The notes under the pieces were generated by a model, which did no database searches, was not told where the DNA came from, and saw nothing but the letters and a program-made list of their open reading frames with translations. A DNA stretch of 64,000 nucleotides, taken from the NCBI GenBank assembly GCA_027579435.1, contig JANBPK010000766.1, forward strand, positions 1-64,000, given 5' to 3'. This DNA comes from Candolleomyces eurysporus (Eukaryota > Basidiomycota > Agaricomycetes > Agaricales > Psathyrellaceae). Both the position numbers and the translations under genes were made by a program. Below are positions 1-12,384 of this stretch, one piece after another. Every line of letters starts with the position of its first letter. Position 1 is the first letter of the stretch.

Positions 1-269
1 AGCCACCGCGCCAAACCCGGCTGCCTCTGCCGCCGCTCGTCGTCTTCTCCCAGCCCACAAAGCAAGCTGCTCGACAAAGGAGCTCTCTGCCGCCATTCTT
101 GACGAGTTCCACGGCGAGACGTCGCGGCAGTGACAATAGGACCTCTGGAATGAAGTGATGATGGCAGGAATGAAATCCAACACGAGAAACCCGTACCTTC
201 GGAGGTGGTGGCTGTGGTAGCGATCACACAGACGCGTCAATCCAACCTCCGCCGTCATCATTACAGTCC
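1..269. other. Window edge and promoter region of the PRP24-like gene
   Basis: Bases 1 to about 130 are open in more than one frame: one plus-strand frame ends at the TGA near 130, and a minus-strand frame starts with ATG near 97 and runs off the edge. I cannot decide between the tail of an upstream plus-strand gene and the 5' end of a divergent minus-strand gene. Bases 130-269 look like a promoter. An ACGCGT hexamer (MCB type) lies at 232-237, 33 bp before the first usable ATG at 270. Confidence 0.3.
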
Positions 270-3200
270 TTGTACTCGAAAGGGACACCCCGCAGTCCTG
301 CATTTCCTGTGGCCATGGAATCTTTGGAAGCCGTAGACAAAATTCTCAGCAAAATCACGGCCAAACCTCTCGACCTGTCCTTGCATTTGCGGCACATCGA
401 ATTGGCCAAAGCCCTTGAAGACCTCGAATTCCAATTAACAGCGTTTCAGACGTTGACACAGTTCCTTGCGGTCGGAGACGAGATATGGTCGCCGTATATT
501 GACGCAAAAGCAAAGTACCTGGATCTTGATACTGCAGAAGGTGTGGAAGAGCTTCTGCAGCTGTATGAGCGCGCCGAGGAGGATTACTTGTGTAGGTCTG
601 GTCCTTTTACGTCCAAAGACAATTCAAACATGCCAACATTTTAGCTATTCCAATCCTCCAGAAACACCTTCAGTTTGTTGTCGAAACCCATGCAAAATAT
701 GCAGAGGAACCGAAGCCTGAAGCGCTCGGCGAACTGTTTTCCACCGCATGGACGCGCGAGGCTATCCAGAGGATTGTTGGTAAAGGAACAAGTCATTTGA
801 CAGAAGTGAGCATGATCATGCTACAACTTGTTCTAGACCTAATAGCCCCGTAGAGCCATCTTCTCTTCGATGTTCAGCGCGACTGGGAGCTGGAGCAACT
901 GGAGAAAGCCAGTCCAGATGAAAAGGCAACACTCCAAGCCCACATCGAAGAAATGTTCCAACTACGCCTCAAGCAGCCGCATTCTAGTGAGTAGTGCAAA
1001 GTCTTCTTTCGGTTTCGTATACCTAACCGGCACCTCAGACTCGGACGACACTTTCCAAGCCTTCTCTTCCTTCACTACACAACACCGATCTCCAACAGAG
1101 TATGAATCTGTCATGGTTGCCGCATCGAAAGTACGAGGGAACAGCGTGAAGGGGTATGAACGTCGAGAGCCATTGGAATCAGCCTTGGTGCGTTCCAACT
1201 TCCTTACCCCAGACGCGGGTATTGATGCTTCTCTCCGCACAGAGCCAATCCAACAATTCCTTGGAGTCATACGCTTCTTACATCACCTACGAGCGGAGGG
1301 CCAAGAGCCCAGACCTGCTGGTTACACGAGGGATCTACGAACGGGCTATCGCAGAAGCCGCAAAACAGCTTTTCCACAAACAGCCTGGCGCTGAAGTTGC
1401 CCTTTCGACATTCTGGGCGGGTTACCTTGACGCTACGGTATGTGTTTTCTGCCGACCTGTGCCTCGTCTGTCTAACTCCTTCCAAGCGCCTCCTTGAAGT
1501 CGGTATTGACGCCGAGCTGGAACTATTCAAACGTGCACTGCGAAGTGTAACAGGTTCTGGTGAAGTTTGGGCGCGCTATATAAGATTCTTGGTACGTCCA
1601 CTTCATCGACGCGTCCAAGGCGGAAAACATTGACTTTCGTGTACAGGAACGCGCTTCGGAAACTATGGCTCCAACCGACCTCGAAACAGTGTCAGGTCAG
1701 CATTCTTTCTTACCCGTGAAATGCACCTCATAGTGCATCTGACTGACTCTTCCTCGGCAGACGCCTACAACCGCGCCATCAACACTGGCCTGTTCCAGAA
1801 GGACATGGAGCAACTCGTCCCTATGACATTGGCCTACGCCAGTTTCGAGAAGAGGCAGACCACTTCCGAAGATTTCGACGAGAACGCTGTCGCCTCAATG
1901 ATTGCCGCTGTTGAGGGTGCGATTGGCACAATCTCCAAAAGTACATGCTTCATTATTCACCCTTAGTTTCGCGCTAATCCAGTTGTTAGTTGAAAAGACA
2001 GGAGATCCGAAATTCAGGCTGGAAAAGTTTTTAGCTGCTGCTGTGAGTTATTTCTGGTCCACCTCCACATCGTGAATACTCATGATTTCTGCGATGGGTC
2101 AGTACGAAGACCTAGGTCTCACAGACAGTGCTGTGGAGGTTTGGAAATCCGCTACCAAGAAAGCAAGGTCGAGCTATCTACTATGGACGTACTATACAGA
2201 TCTTCTTGTGTATGCTTTCTCATTCTTCCACTTTTCTGAGAACAGTACTGACACATCATAATCTACGATATGCAGGAAACTCAAGCAGTACGACGAAGCG
2301 CGCGCAATCTTCGTCGACGTGCACAAGAAGAAGTTGGATTGGCCAGAAGCCGTTTGGGAGGCGTGGATCTCGTTTGAGCATCTATATGGATCCGTGGACG
2401 ATATTGACAGCTGCTTGGAGAAAGTTGAGAAGGCGAGGGTTCAGGTCAACTTCTACAGAGCTAGGGTATGCACGAGTCCCCCTCTCTCTCCACCCTGAAC
2501 GTAGGCTGACTCTGAGGACTTTTAGGACGCTGCTCAAGCGTACGAGGCAGCGCAGGCTGCTGGTGCTACGCAAGCTCAGTTCAGTGCTGGACCAACACAG
2601 GACGCATCTACTGCGATGAATGTAGATTCCCAAGCGGCTCCTGTGGCAGCAGTCCAGAGCGATGCAATGGAGGTTGATAGGGCACCTGGGCCGTCGGGAC
2701 CTAGCAAGAAGAGGACAGCCGAGGACGATGATGACGAAGGTCAGCCAGATTTTGGCGCGAAGAAAGCGAGGTTTGGTAAGAATTCCCAGTTGTGTCTTTT
2801 CCCTAAGCCTCCATTACTGACGGTAAACTGACAGAGACTAGTGCTACTGCTCCAAAGAGGTGTGTAGTGTATCAATTTGTGAGTGGGGATATTGTTGACT
2901 TTGTGTCAGGGATCGTGAAAATGCCACTGTCTTCGTGGCTGATCTCCCGACGGCGACATCTGAAGATGACTTGAAGGCGCTGTTCAAGGATGTAAGATCG
3001 CTTCTGCACTTTGTTTCTTGATGTAGCGGCTGATGAACCCTCCCTCCTTCATGTAGTGCGGAGCGGTCAGGGAAGCGAAGATCACTCGATTGCCTAGCAC
3101 TATCGTCGCGCTTGTCGAGTTCTTTGACAGGGTATGGCTATTGAAACGAACTGCTTGACACTCTTTCTGACTGGTCGATATAGGATAGCATCCCCGCGGC

Positions 3201-4605
3201 GCTGACAAAAGACAAGAAACGGCTTCATGGACAGGAGATCGCGGTGCACCTGGCTTGGAAATCCACACTTTATGTCACGAACTTCCCTGAGTCTGCAGAT
3301 GATGCGTTCATCAGGAACCTCTTCGGAAGTGTGAGTAATAAACTCCCCATTTCATTTAGCTTCGTGACATACTCATGTTGTGCAGTATGGAACGTTGTTC
3401 GACGTTCGGTGGCCTAGTAAAAAGTTCAAGACGACGCGGCGCTTCTGTTATGTGCAGTTTACTTCTCCGGTATGTCTTCCGTTGCGTGTCGGTTTCACAG
3501 TATTAGCATGGAATTGACGGAGATAACGTAGGAATCTGCTGAACACGCATTGGAGTTGCACGGCCGTGAACTGGAACCCGACATGTCGTTGAATGTGTAT
3601 ATCTCGAATCCCGAAAGGAAGAAACAAAGGACGGATCATGATGCGAACGAGAAGGAGATTTACGTCGCTGGTCTTAGTAAATATACCACCAAGGAGGATT
3701 TGCAGAAACTTTTCTCAACGGTATGCTCCTTCCATCTTCCTCACGGTTGACTATGTTTTAACGTGACCTGTAGTATGGAAAAGTCAAGGAAATCCGACTT
3801 GCAACTGAGCTTGATGGTCTCGCGCGGGGATATGCGTTTGTCGAGTATGACGATCCGGTAAGTCGTGATGACATTCTTGACCCCCTTCATCCCTGACTAT
3901 GAATAAATTACATGCAGCAAGACGCACGGCGAGCTTTGGATGCTAATAACTACGAACTGAAGAAACGGAGGATTGCAGTCACCCTTGCGGATCCGCGCGT
4001 CCGTGCTCGTCACCGGTTCGTATCCCAAAATTCGCCTTCTCTCTCAATTACTGACATTGGGCGTTGGATTAGCTCAGAGACAGGCCTGGGCCGCAATGCG
4101 GAAGCACGCAGCCGATCTGTTCGCGTCAAGGGCCTGCCCCCAGGGACACAGGACGGTCTTTTGCAGCAAGCGTTTGAGAAGATCTCTGCTGTTCGACGGG
4201 TGGAAGTCTTCGTTGACAAGAACGAGGCTGTGGTCGAACTCGAGAACGCGGCGGTACGTTCATCCTTCAATCTTCAGTAGACAAGAATTCGAGGCTCAGA
4301 CTTGGATGCAGGAAGCGGGAAAACTACTCCTTCGGACAGAGCCTATTGTCTTTGAGGGGAAATCACTAACACTCTCTGAGGAAGGCAAGGAAGGAAGTTC
4401 ACGAAGCGCTGGGCCTCCCGCGAAGACTGGGGGGATTTTTGTACCAAGGAAAGCGGGTGGTTCGAGGCCAAAGGCTGGTTTGGGATTCTCGAGAGCGCCA
4501 CCCCCGCCAGAGGCCAGGTCCTCGGCTCCTCAAGCATCGTCCTCTAGTACGAGTGCAGGCAGAGGTCAGGATGACTTCCGAAAGATGCTGCAAGGAGGCA
4601 AGTAG
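270..4605 (+). CDS. PRP24: PRP24/SART3-type U6 snRNP assembly factor
   Basis: RNA-binding factor that anneals U6 with U4 snRNA and recycles the spliceosomal snRNPs in the nucleus (family knowledge). The N-terminal half, exons from 270 to about 2600, is alpha-helical with HAT-like repeats as in SART3. A short acidic, Lys/Arg-rich linker follows (about 2620-2780). Then come four RRM-like domains: about 2920-3250 (FVADLP...), 3255-3600 (LYVTNFP, RRFCYVQF), 3655-4015 (IYVAGLS, GYAFVEYDD) and 4075-4400 (VRVKGLPPG). The last residues, DDFRKML followed by QGGK, are the Lsm2-8-interacting tail typical of Prp24/SART3, which confirms the stop at 4603-4605. There are about a dozen or more short GT...AG introns. 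Two in-frame starts are possible, 270 and 315; the second begins MESLEAVDK and may be the true one. The tandem kinase array starts 13 bp past the stop. Confidence 0.9.
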
Positions 4606-5451
4606 TCGGGTTCAGATGGGCCTTTCCAGTGGTCAAGTTAAGCGACTGGGCGCTTATATTTTCCTGGACACCCCGTTTGGGTACGGTTGATCGCTTTTTT
4701 TTCTGTCGATTAGATGCTCTAAAACTGTATAAGACTTGTTATAACTTTTCGTGACTAGTCATGACTTTCGATAGGGGAACGTGAGTTGGATTGACCCGAA
4801 CGTCGGTCCAAAAAGATGTACGACAATATTGTAGGTGGCTATGCTAGGCGNTTTATTAGAGAGATCGATGTGCAATGTGGCTATCAGACATTTTCAGCCT
4901 TCTCCTACATCTGATGACTAGGTTCCCGGGCGAGCGCGGGCCCGACGGTGGGCCTCAGCGAGCGCGGAGAAATTGGAGCACCTGCAAAGAATTCTGGCCA
5001 CATGAGATAGTGCACTGAGTTGAAATGTTGCAATCCCGTCTCCGTGACTGGGAAAAGGACCCCTTTCTATACCTTCCAAAATGGCTTGGCAAATTCAATT
5101 GTGTTTACAACTTTGACTGGGGTTGCAATGCTCTCAGTGAGAACGATTCATGAGGCACCTCGACTTGAAGTTAAGTGTAAGAGAAACTAGAAAAGGTATA
5201 ATCGGTGCCCTTTCTCGGAACATGGAGGGAGTGTTCAACGTTCACCAGGTCTGCCCGGATCGGGCGATTGTATCAGAACGAAGGGTGTCGGGATGCGCAT
5301 AATACGATGACGTCCGTTCAGCGCCTATTCGACACAACCATGGTCTGGCTCGCTCGTTCCGAAGGCTGCTCTGTCCATCTGTCTGAGGGTGCTGCTGCAG
5401 ATTGCATAGCGCAAAAAATCTGTATTCCATGTAGAGCTAGAGTCCCAAGTC
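4606..5451. other. Spacer between PRP24 and kinase copy 1
   Basis: Downstream (3') flank of both the PRP24-like gene and array copy 1, which converge here. From 4618 it is homologous to 8054-8909 and 11520-12384, with small indels; for example the GC-rich tract at 4930-4970 is longer here. I see no gene in it. Short open frames are present but are not conserved as proteins between copies. Confidence 0.7.
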
Positions 5452-7619
5452 CTACAATTCATCAGACCAGAGCTTCTCGACCATGAACCAATCATGTGCG
5501 GGGCGTATCGGTTTCATCGGACCTACATCGGCGTGCCACTTAATGGCCTTGTTAATGTTGTAAGGATAGTGAGCGTATCGTTCCTCGATCGCGGGTGCCA
5601 TTTCTCCGTCTCCGCCTCCATTAGCCTTGGCAGCGAACTCGTTGATCTGCCGTTGCAAATCTTCCGGCACCAGGTCCCCATCGTCCTGAACCCCAACATT
5701 GTATCGACCAGTCCAGTTAAAGTCGATAAACTTCACCTTACCCTGAATATCGATCAGGACGTTTTGAGAGCGTAGGTCACCAAAAACGTATCCGGCCCGA
5801 TGGAGAAGGCAGAGGACATCTTCAACTTGCCTACGGTGAGGACCGGATGGCTGAAAAGTCTTGGGAGGTGTTGTGATGAAGTCCATGACGACCATTTTCA
5901 ACGGCCCTACGAACAAACCGTCCGGTGGTTGACCTATACCCCCTTCAAGCGCACTGTCAGGTTGCTCCGAGAGTAGCTCCTCGCCTTTGTCGTCGTCGAG
6001 GCTACCATGGTAGCGGAGACGGGGTGCGTGCCCCTTCTCGGCTAAAAGATCGTGCACTTCCACTCCGTACCTCGAAACAAATTTTACAACCAACGAGTCC
6101 CGAGCGATGTTCGCCTGAGCGAGGAATGTAACGCAATCGTCAGACTGTTCAAGAGGCTTGACGTAGGTGAATTCAACCTTTTCTGATGTCAGGCGGTCGA
6201 TGTAATGGGTGGGATACGGGTAGAATCGAGGGTGGGAGGAATCGATGAGAGGCGGGATCTTGTCGTTTTCTGCAATGCCCTCGTAATATTCCTTCAGCTT
6301 GTGAAGGCTGAGTCGCAATGCAGAGAATACACGTGCGGCGCGGTAGACACGGCCGGCCTCCTCAGTGGATGATTCAGCCAACCACATCATGTCCGTGAGC
6401 CGCTGAACGATGACTTTGTCGGTTATGACAGCACCCATGACCGTGATCCATGGGCCGCCACCTGCCAAAAGGAACGTTGGGCAGCAGCATCTGTCTCGAA
6501 CCCGCTTTCGATCCTAGAAAAGGGCGGACAATAGGTGGACTGACAAAAGAAGCAGGCGGTAAGGGAGCGCACATCTTTCTGGATCCAGGTACATCTCATA
6601 GAATGACCCGCTTGGGTGCTGGGATCACACTCTCCATCCCCTAGCTCATTCTTGAGTTCCAGTACGAGGGCGGCAAGAGTCATCCCGTCGATGGAGATGA
6701 TGTACATTGCGTCAGGTGTCGTACCATCAGGGTTGACATATTGTGCAATGGTACACCCCAGCAATTTGGCAAAAAGCGGCAGAAGCTTTGAATTCCGAGT
6801 GCTCTCAGCGACAATATTGCGGTTGTAATGAAATAGCTCTTGAATGGCCAGAATGTCGGATGGTGAAGGCTGGTGGGAAGGATCGCGTAATAGGCGGAGA
6901 AACAGGCGAAAGACGGGGTGGAATATCTCGAGGGGAGGGGCAACTCTGGACAGGCGCCCATCATGGATGGCGGTAGCAGAGTCCTTCTGGAGTTTTAAAT
7001 ACTCATTTGACTTGGCGGCTGCAGAAGGGGATGGTCCGCGTGTCTGGACAACTTTTTGATATCCTGAAGGAGTCTCAGAAAGTGGATCAGGGAGAAAGCT
7101 GCTAGCGACGTACGTTGAAGCGCAGGGAGTTCAGTGAGAACATCGCCCATGGGAGGAAGGTCAGCAAGATCAGCACTGACAACGAGATCAACGAGGTCTT
7201 CATCCTCGACAGTATCAGATACAAAACCGGACAATGTTTTAATTCCAGGGATGGGTGTTAATTCAATTGCGTCCCAGGTAAATGCGGCTTCGAAGGTATC
7301 GTAAATGGTCACCACACGTTTAGGCTGTCAATGGAACAGCGCGAGGCATCAATGAGAACAAAACCAAGCCAAAGAAAAGGAAAGTCACCTTGAAGAAATG
7401 TATTGCTGCGTTCGAAGCAGCCTGGAAGCTAAATATCTCAAGAAGCTCCTGGGCGAACAACGTTCTAAGCTGCCTGGCGGGGCTGGTGAATTGGGAGCGT
7501 GATATGTCCACAAGTTCGGGTTCATTCTGTCTCTGAGGGAACACCCAATTGACCCGAATAATATCTTTAGGCGGGTTCGCCTCGTAGTTTCCTGTCGAGC
7601 GAAGCTGGCGACTTGCCAT
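5452..7619 (-). CDS. PD-(D/E)XK nuclease-like/protein kinase fusion, copy 1
   Basis: Predicted protein of roughly 650 residues in four exons. Exon 1 starts at the ATG at 7619 (MASRQLRST). The nuclease-like part has an Asp-containing segment (PDG...IDG), then ELKNELG with the E-x-K triad at 6651-6659, then a downstream Gln (PSTQAG), which fits the D...ExK...Q core of PD-(D/E)XK enzymes. A hydrophobic stretch (GGPWITVMGAV) links to the kinase domain: candidate ATP-binding Lys in VVKF, catalytic loop GDLRSQN in place of HRDxxxxN (about 5758-5781), and DFN in place of DFG (5713-5727). The catalytic Asp, the Asn and the metal-binding Asp are all kept, so activity is possible. I see no signal peptide. 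Introns are near 7326-7389, 7045-7105 and 6465-6550. It resembles Crinkler-type nuclease-kinase modules. Substrate and role are unknown. Confidence 0.75.
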
Positions 7620-8053
7620 GGTGGAGGTCAAGGTTGAAGAAACAGTTGCAATTGTGTGGCACTCGTTTATGCATGGAGTCGTGATGTCGGCATCTTGTGT
7701 GATGGGAGTTGGCGGATCCGGACAGGGTCTAATCGTAGCGGCGCCTCGGCGCCAGTCCCCGACTCCGGTATGATTGTACAGCGTAGGGAGGACACCTGAT
7801 CGACTGGGAGCGTGGTTCGAGGTTCTAGGTTTGCGGTCCAAACATACTGAAACACTGTAGCAACTAACAAGGCTCGCTAAGCATGTCTGTGTCCCTGAGG
7901 GAATCCCTAAGGTGCGGAGTTTGAAACCGGTGACGGGACTGCCAAATGTGGTACCGCCCACCTTTTCGGACCTCGTTTGAGTTGACTGTTCGTCTTCTCC
8001 ACTCCGTTCTCTTTGAGGGCTGCCTGTCCCGCACCACGTAGGTCAGTGTTGGG
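7620..8053 (-). promoter_or_regulatory. 5' flank of array copy 1, shared with copy 2
   Basis: About 430 bp upstream of copy 1, nearly identical to 11088-11519 upstream of copy 2 and absent upstream of copy 3. The reading frame of exon 1 stays open upstream to about 7961, so an N-terminal extension of about 114 residues is formally possible. I prefer the ATG at 7619 because copy 3 has the same start in spite of an unrelated upstream sequence. Confidence 0.5.
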
Positions 8054-8909
8054 CCTTTCAAGTGGTGGTCCCTGCCCCTTAAGTTTAGCGACTCTTGGGC
8101 GCTTATATTTTCCTGGACACCCCGAGTAAAGGTTNGGGTACGGTTGATCGCTCTTTTTTTTTCTGTCNACTAGACGCTCTAAAACTGTACAAGACTTGTT
8201 ATGACTTTTCGTGACTAGTCATGACTTTCGATAGGGGAACGTGAGTTGAGTTGACGTTGGTCCAAAAAGGATGTACGACGATTTGGTAGGTGGCTATACT
8301 AGGCGTTCATTAGAGAGATCGACGTGCAATGTGGCCATCGCAGACATTTGCAGCCTTCTACATCCGATGACTAGGTTCTTGGGCGAGCGCGAAGAAGTCA
8401 GAGCACCTGCAAAGCATTCTGGCCACATGAGATAGTGCACTGGGTTGAAATGTTGCAATCCTGTCTCCGTTACTGGGAGGAGGAATGACAGTTTAGTAAA
8501 GGACTCCTTTTCTATACCTTCCAAAATGACTTGGCAAATTCAATTTTGTTTTCAACTTTGACTGGGGCTGCAATGCTCTCAGTGAGAACGATTCTGTGAA
8601 TGAGGCACCTCGACAAAGGGTAAGGGAAACTAGAAAAAGGTATAATCGGCGCCCTTTCTCGGAATTATGGAGAGTGCTCAACATTCAGGTCTGCCCGGAT
8701 TGGGCGATTGTATCAAAATGAATGAAGGGTGTCGGGATGCGCAGAATACGATGACGTCCGTTCAGCGCCTATTCGACACAACCACGGTCTGGCTCGCTCG
8801 TTCCGAAGGCTGCTCTGTCCATCTTCACAGTGGAAGCGTCTGAGGGATGCTGGCACAGATTTCATAGCGCAAAACATTTGTATTCCATGTAGAGCCAGAG
8901 TCCCAAATC
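8054..8909. repeat. Array spacer 1-2 (duplicated 3' flank)
   Basis: Begins with a copy of the sequence found 13 bp after the PRP24 stop codon and continues as the 3' flank of array copy 2. Very similar to 11520-12384. One N at 8135 and one at 8168. No gene seen. Confidence 0.8.
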
Positions 8910-11087
8910 CTACAATTCACCAGACCAGAGCTTCTCGACCATGAACCAATCATGTGCGGGGCGTATCGGTTTCATCGGACCTACGTCGGCGTGCCACTTG
9001 ATAGTCTTGTTGATGTTGTAAGGATAGTGAGCGTATCGTTCCTCGATCGCGGGTGCCATTTCTCCGTCTTCGCCTCCATTAGCCTTGGCAGCGAACTCGT
9101 TGATCTGCCGCTGCACATCTTCCGGCACCAGGTCTCCATCATCCTGAACCCCAACATTGTATCGACCAGTCCAGTTAAAGTCGATAAGCTTCACCTTACC
9201 CTGAATGTCGATCAGGACGTTCGGAGAGCGTAGGTCACCAAAAACGTATCCAGCCCGATGGAGAATGCGAAGGACCTCTTCAACCTGCCTACGGTGAGGA
9301 CCGGATGGTTGAACAGTCTTGGGACTCGGAGGTGTTGTGATGAAGTCCATGACGACCATTTTCAACGGCCCTACGAACAAACCATCCGGTGGTTGACCTA
9401 TGCCCCGTTCAAGCGCACTGTCGGGTCGTTCTGAGAGTAGCTCGTCGCCTTCGTCGTCGTCGTCGAGGCTACCATAGTAGCGGAGACGGGGTGCGTACCC
9501 CTTCTCGGCTAAAAGATCGTGCACTTCCACTCCGTAGCTCGAAACAAATTTTACAACCAACGAGTCCCGAGCGATGTTCGACCGAGCGAGGAATGTAACG
9601 CAATTATCAGACTGTTCAAGAGGCTTGACGTAGGTGAATTCAGCCTTTTCTGATGTCAGGCGGTCGATGTAATGGGTGGGATACGGGTAGAATCGAGGGT
9701 GGGAGGAATCGATGAGAGGCGGGATCTTGTCGTTTTCTGCAATGCCCTCGTAATATTCCTTCAGCCTGTGAAGGCTGAGTCGCAATGCAGAGAATACACG
9801 TGCGGCGCGGTAGACACGGCCGGCCTCCTCAGTGGATGATTCAGCCAACCACATCATGTCCGTGAGCCGCTGAACGATGACTTTGTCGGTTATGACAGCA
9901 CCCATGACCGTGATCCATGGGCCGCCACCTGCCAAAAGGAACGTTGGGCAGCAGCATCTGTCTCGAACCCGCTTTCGATCCTAGAAAAGGGCGGACAATA
10001 GGTGGACTGACAACAGAAGCGGGCGGTAAGGGAGCGCACATCTTTCTGGATCCAGGTACATCTCATAGAATGACCCGCTAGGGTGCTGGGATCACACCCT
10101 CCATCCCCTAGCTCATTCTTGAGTTCCAGTACGAGGGCAGCAAGAGTCATCCCGTCGATGGAGATGATGTACATTGCGTCAGGTGTCGTACCATCAGGGT
10201 TGACATATTGTGCAATGGTACACCCCAGCAGTTTGGCAAAAAGCGGCAGAAGCTTTGAATTCCGAGTGCTCTCAGCGACAATATTGCGGTTGTAATGAAA
10301 TAGCTCTTGAATGGCCAGAATGTCGGATGGTGAAGGCTGGTGGGAAGGATCGCGTAATAGGCGGAGAAACAGGCGAAAGATGGGGTGGAATATCTCGAGG
10401 GGNAGGGGCAACTCTGGACAGGCGCCCATCATGGATGGCGGTAGCAGAGTCCTTCTGGAGTTTTAAATACTCATTTGACTTGGCGGCTGCAGAAGGGGAT
10501 GGTCCGCGTGTCTGGACAANTTTTTGATATCCTGAAGGAGTCTCAGAAAGTGGATCAGGGAGAAAGCTGCTAGCGACGTACGTTGAAGCGCAGGGAGTTC
10601 AGTGAGAACATTGCCCATGGGAGGAAGGTCAGCAAGATCAGCACTGACAACGAGATCAACGAGGTCTTTATCCTCGACAGTATCAGATATAAAACCGGAC
10701 AATGTTTTAATTCCAGGGATGGGTGTTAATTCAATTGCGTCCCAGGTAAATGCGGCTTCGAAGGTATCGTAAACGGTCACCGCACGTTTAGGCTGTCAAT
10801 GGAACAGCGCGAGGCATCAATGAGAACAAAACCAAGCCAAAGAAAAGGAAAGTCACCTTGAAGAAATGTATTGCTGCGTTCGAAGCAGCCTGGAAGCTAA
10901 ATATCTCAAGAAGCTCCTGGGCGAACAACGTTCTAAGCTGCCTGGCGGGGCTGGTGAATTGGGAGCGTGATATGTCCACAAGTTCGGGTTCATTCTGTCT
11001 CTGAGGGAACACCCACTTGACCCGAATAATATCTTTAGGCGGGTTCGCCTCGTAGTTTCCTGTCGAGCGAAGCTGGCGACTTGCCAT
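8910..11087 (-). CDS. PD-(D/E)XK nuclease-like/protein kinase fusion, copy 2
   Basis: Same four-exon layout as copy 1, with start ATG at 11087 and stop at 8910-8912. Exons 1 and 2 and the promoter are almost identical to copy 1. The kinase exon groups with copy 3 instead: both have SERPDSALERG, two extra residues in the Pro-rich loop (PPSPKTVQ), one extra acidic residue, and GDLRSPN where copy 1 has GDLRSQN. The copy is 10 bp longer than copy 1: 9 bp are the three extra codons and the last is an undetermined base at 10403 inside a G-rich run of exon 3. If that base is real, the reading frame is broken between the N-terminal region and the nuclease core. If it is a sequencing artefact, the gene is intact. 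A second N at 10520 is a substitution and lies in a coding stretch. Confidence 0.7.
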
Positions 11088-11519
11088 GGTGGAGGTCAAG
11101 GTTGAAGAAACAGTTGCAATTGTGTGGCACTCGTTTATGCATGGAGTCGTGATGTCGGCATCTTGTGTGATGGGAGTTGGCGGATCCGGACAGGGTCTAA
11201 TCGTAGCGGCGCCTCGGCGCCAGTCCCCGACTCCGGTATGATTGTACAGCGTAGGGAGGACACCTGATCGACTGGGAGCGTGGTTCGAGGTTCTAGGTTT
11301 GCGGTCCAAACATACTGAAACACTGTAGCAACTAACAAGGCTCGCTAAGCATGTCTGTGTCCCTTAGGGAATCCCTAAGGTGCGGAGTTTGAAACCGGTG
11401 ACGGGACTGCCAAATGTGGTACTGCCCACCTTTTCGGACCTCGTTTGAGTTGACTGTTCGTCTTCTCCACTCCGTTCTCTTTGAGGGCTGCCTGTCCCGC
11501 ACCACGTAGGTCAGTGTTG
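11088..11519 (-). promoter_or_regulatory. 5' flank of array copy 2
   Basis: Nearly identical copy of the upstream region of copy 1 (7620-8053). Presumed promoter of copy 2. No recognisable factor site was chosen. Confidence 0.5.
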
Positions 11520-12384
11520 GGCCTTTCAAGTGGTGGTCCCTGCCCCTTAAGTTTAGCGACTCTTGGGCGCTTATATTTTCCTGGACACCCCGAGTAAAGG
11601 TTTGGGTACGGTTGATCGCTTTTTTTTTTTTCTGTCGACTAGACGCTCTAAAACTGTACAAGACTTGTTATGACTTTTCGTGACTAGTCATGACTTTCGA
11701 TAGGGGAACGTGAGTTGAGTTGACGTCGGTCCAAAAANGGATGTACGACGATTTGGTAGGTGGCTATACTAGGCGTTCATTAGAGAAATCGACGTGCAAT
11801 GTGGCCATCGCAGACATTTGCAGCCTTCTACATCCGATGACTAGGTTCTTGGGCGAGCGCAAGCGCGGAGAAGTCGGAGCACCTGCAAAGCATTCTGGCC
11901 ACATGAGATAGTGCACTGGGTTGAAATGTTGCAATCCTGTCTCCGTTACTGGGAGGAGGAATGACAGTTTAGTAAAGGACTCCTTTTCTATACCTTCCAA
12001 AATGACTTGGCAAATTCAATTTTGTTTTCAACTTGGCTGGGGCTGCAATGCTCTCAGTGAGAACGATTCTGCGAATGAGGCACCTCGACAAAGGGTAAGG
12101 GAAACTAGAAAAAGGTATAATCGGCGCCCTTTCTCGGAATTATGGAGAGTGCTCAACGTTCAGGTCTGCCCGGATTGGGCGATTGTATCAAAATGAATGA
12201 AGGGTGTCGGGATGCGCAGAATACGATGACGTCTGTTCAGCGCCTATTCGACACAACCACGGTCTGGCTCGCTCGTTCCGAAGGCTGCTCCGTCCATCTT
12301 CACAGTGGAAGCGTCTGAGGGATGCTGGCACAGATTTCATAGCGCAAAAAATTTGTATTCCATGTAGAGCCAGAGTCCCAAATC
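11520..12384. repeat. Array spacer 2-3 (duplicated 3' flank)
   Basis: Nearly identical to 8054-8909. It begins with the same PRP24-adjacent string and is followed by the stop codon of copy 3. It carries one N at 11737. No gene seen. Confidence 0.8.

Noticed and set aside
1..130. Short minus-strand frame starting at about 97 and running off the window edge
   Set aside because: A plus-strand frame over the same bases is equally open, and neither contains a recognisable motif.
5494..5775. Plus-strand open frames of about 93 codons opposite each kinase exon
   Set aside because: They are conserved only because the minus-strand kinase sequence is repeated; no independent coding signal.
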